Assembly: GCA_031270515.1 (NCBI GenBank)
Contig: JAISXM010000063.1
Span: forward strand, 1 to 33,763
Source of the DNA: Holosporales bacterium
Lineage (GTDB): Bacteria > Pseudomonadota > Alphaproteobacteria > BNTO01
DNA: 33,763 nucleotides
Direction: 5' to 3'
Position numbers and translations under genes: made by a program. The notes beneath the pieces are model-generated. The model ran no database searches, was not told the DNA's origin, and was given only the letters and a program-made list of their open reading frames with translations. Positions 32,203-33,763 of the stretch are shown here, in pieces (positions within the stretch are counted from its first letter, which is position 1; the number at the start of each line of letters is the position of its first letter).

Positions 32203-33285
32203 TTACTGCTTGCCTTGCTGAGATAGTTCGCTTTCCAAACCTTTCAAGCGAGATTGCGCATAGGCGTATCCTTGGGCAGCACCAAGTCTGTAATATTTTA
32301 CTGCTTCTTGTTTATTTTCCGCAAGTCCAATTCCTTTTTCAACACTGGCCCCATAGTAGAACTGCCCCCGGGCATTTCCTTGATCAGCACTAAATCTGTA
32401 ATATTTTACTGCTTCTTGTTTATTTTCCGCAATTCCAATTCCTCTTTCCAAACAGAACCCATAGAGGCACTGCCCCAGGGGATTTCCGTTCTCAGCACTA
32501 AGCTTTAAATACTTGACTGCTTTTTTTACATCTTTCGGACCTCCACTCCCGTAAAAAAGACACCGCCCACGGTGATATTGCGCCAATGCATATACTCCGC
32601 AGAATGGCACCGATGCCCAGTCCGCTATACGCCCGTGCCTGTCTGCTTCCTTAGCTATCTGCTTATAGATCTGGGCTGCTTTTTGATAATCTTGCCTCAA
32701 TCCAATACCTCGTCCCAAACAGCGTCCAAGGTTGAGTTTCGCACAAGGATTATCTTGCGCTGCAGCATATTGAAAAATCTTCACTGCGGCCACTTTCTCT
32801 TCGTCATTAGATTCCAGTATTTCACTGATTGTAAATAGAATAGCTAATAAATTGAGTGCGCGATCGTCGCTGAGAACATAATCTATATTGAATAGCCATC
32901 TTACATCAATTATGAAGGTTCCATTGATGAAAGAAGTGCACCACCCCAAGTTTTCCAGAAAAAACGTTGCTGGAACGATCTTCCCATCTTTCGTATTAGC
33001 GGGATCGTCGTCACCATACCGCGACCGCAAAAGTACTGACAAAAAGTCTAGCAGATATACGAATATTCTACCGTTCCGAAGAGTAATTCCATTATGAAGG
33101 ATACGTTCAGGAGCACGTTCAGGAGCACGTTCAAGAATATCTAAAGGATGGCTCTCTTTACCAAACAATTTTAATAAGCTGGATCTCAGCTTCTCTACAG
33201 CCTGCTTTATGATTGGCTCAACTGGCGCGCTAGCATGCATTACACACGGCAACATGGCACAGCAAAAAATAATAACACGGCGCAT
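32203..33285 (-). CDS. Secreted Sel1-repeat protein
   Basis: This 360-residue protein starts at ATG 33285. Residues 1-20 are a Sec signal peptide (VIIFCCAMLPCVMHASA). The first half has no recognised domain. From about residue 165 there are Sel1-like (TPR-related) repeats: AKLNLGRCLGRGIGLRQDYQKAAQIYKQIA, AQYHRGRCLFYGSGGPKDVKKAVKYLKLSA, GQCLYGFCLERGIGIAENKQEAVKYYRFSA and GQFYYGASVEKGIGLAENKQEAVKYYRLGA, written here as separate units, each helix-turn-helix. The last two repeats are almost identical at the DNA level, a sign of recent duplication. Sel1 repeats bind other proteins and are frequent in secreted factors of intracellular bacteria such as Legionella. The partner is unknown. A related gene begins at the right edge of the window. 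Confidence 0.88.
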   Translation of the reverse strand: MRRVIIFCCAMLPCVMHASAPVEPIIKQAVEKLRSSLLKLFGKESHPLDILERAPERAPERILHNGITLRNGRIFVYLLDFLSVLLRSRYGDDDPANTKDGKIVPATFFLENLGWCTSFINGTFIIDVRWLFNIDYVLSDDRALNLLAILFTISEILESNDEEKVAAVKIFQYAAAQDNPCAKLNLGRCLGRGIGLRQDYQKAAQIYKQIAKEADRHGRIADWASVPFCGVYALAQYHRGRCLFYGSGGPKDVKKAVKYLKLSAENGNPLGQCLYGFCLERGIGIAENKQEAVKYYRFSADQGNARGQFYYGASVEKGIGLAENKQEAVKYYRLGAAQGYAYAQSRLKGLESELSQQGKQ

Positions 33286-33694
33286 AATTCACCCGCGAAG
33301 CAATCCTCATGTTTATATATTAGCGTACAAATGCTGCGGTTTTCAATATAAATCTGACGTTGATGCATTTTTCGATGGATATTGAAGAACAGAGCTGCTA
33401 TCACCCGTGTTATTCGGTAATTATCCCAAGGCCGCACAATGCAGTTATTTCATGTTCGTTGTGCAATCAAAAAAGTCGCACAATGCAGTTATTTTATGTT
33501 CGTTGTGCAATCAAACACAAGCGCTCAAATTGTTTTTTATAAATATATAAATACTCAAATTATAAATATGGAGGCGCAATCTGATAAAAAAGATATGGAC
33601 TCTCGCTTTACTTATAGGCACACTATGGACTGGGCACTCAAGCCGCCCCATTCCTCCCGGTGCGTACGACAGCTTTTTTCGAAGCGAAATGGAC
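33286..33694. other. Intergenic region between two Sel1-type genes
   Basis: No gene is supported. It holds the duplicated hairpin at 33433-33514 and an AT-rich stretch at 33530-33570; otherwise I see nothing. Confidence 0.5.
33433..33514. repeat. 38-bp hairpin-forming repeat, two copies
   Basis: The units 33433-33470 and 33477-33514 differ at one base. In each, GCACAA at the left pairs with TTGTGC near the right end, so each copy can form its own hairpin. They lie about 150 bp upstream of the Sel1 gene start. Confidence 0.85.
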
Positions 33695-33710
33695 TTAGTG
33701 TTTAGCTATA
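33695..33710. repeat. Terminus of the 96-bp palindromic element, copy C
   Basis: TTAGTGTTTAGCTATA matches the right terminus of copies A and B. The rest of the element is not present to its left, so this is a solo end or a decayed copy. Confidence 0.65.
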
Positions 33711-33763
33711 GGCGACGTTGCGCACCGGCATGCCCTTGGGCCGCACTAAGCTTGCGATACGTT
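33706..33763 (-). CDS. C terminus of a second Sel1-repeat protein, 5' end outside window
   Basis: On the minus strand the last 58 bases read TYRKLSAAQGHAGAQRRL and a TAG stop. This aligns with the end of the last repeat of the neighbour at 32203 (YYRLGAAQGYAYAQSRL), so a second Sel1-type gene enters from the right. Its stop codon (33706-33708) lies inside the terminus of the palindromic element, which suggests that the element supplied or replaced the end of the gene. Confidence 0.65.
   Translation of the reverse strand, partial: TYRKLSAAQGHAGAQRRL

Noticed and set aside
33568..33705. A 45-codon open frame (MEAQSDKKDMDSR...)
   Set aside because: It has no ribosome site, ends by chance in a repeat terminus, and resembles nothing known.

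Overview
The window looks like part of the chromosome of a host-associated, probably intracellular, alphaproteobacterium. The order and lineage are inference; Holosporales- or Rickettsiales-like is my best guess. The evidence is the overlapping ftsH-glmM pair in the order usual for alphaproteobacteria, scattered single housekeeping genes (dut, comEC, mrdA, trxA, murJ) without long operons, a high share of lineage-specific secreted proteins, Sel1 repeats, and many short palindromic and tandem repeats. No transposase, phage, tRNA, rRNA or CRISPR array was recognised.

Layout. 2-2884 is a coiled-coil protein whose reading frame runs off the left edge. 3116-5262 holds two overlapping genes for secreted proteins that look like outer-membrane beta-barrels. 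5406-11798 (minus) encodes a 2130-residue secreted protein of unknown function. 12029-13045 encodes a protein with a signal peptide, a coiled coil and a two-repeat MYB DNA-binding domain. 13411-19818 holds dut (minus), comEC, a secreted protein with a cysteine cluster (minus) and mrdA (PBP2). 19957-20265 is trxA (minus), followed by a GT-rich minisatellite. 20926-22971 is a secreted coiled-coil protein with proline-rich repeats, ended by a clear terminator; murJ (minus, short at its C terminus) follows. 24961-28315 is a run of four secreted proteins: a helical protein, a second MYB protein, and two small paralogues with nearly identical signal peptides but unlike mature parts. 28474-32030 is ftsH-glmM. 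32203-33285 (minus) is a Sel1-repeat protein, and the last 58 bases hold the C terminus of a second one.

Two themes link the regions. First, two proteins combine an export signal with a eukaryote-type R2R3-like MYB domain; I read these as candidate effectors that act on host chromatin, together with the other secreted, repeat-rich proteins. This is inference, since no secretion system lies in the window. Second, repeats are everywhere: a 96-bp palindromic element (two full copies and one terminus), a second palindromic family with a CCCATTCAAC/GTTGAATGGG core and a recurring end motif, and in-frame tandem repeats inside ComEC, PBP2 and GlmM that enlarge otherwise conserved enzymes.

Several genes have no ATG at a sensible place and appear to use TTG or GTG, so some starts are uncertain and are marked as such.
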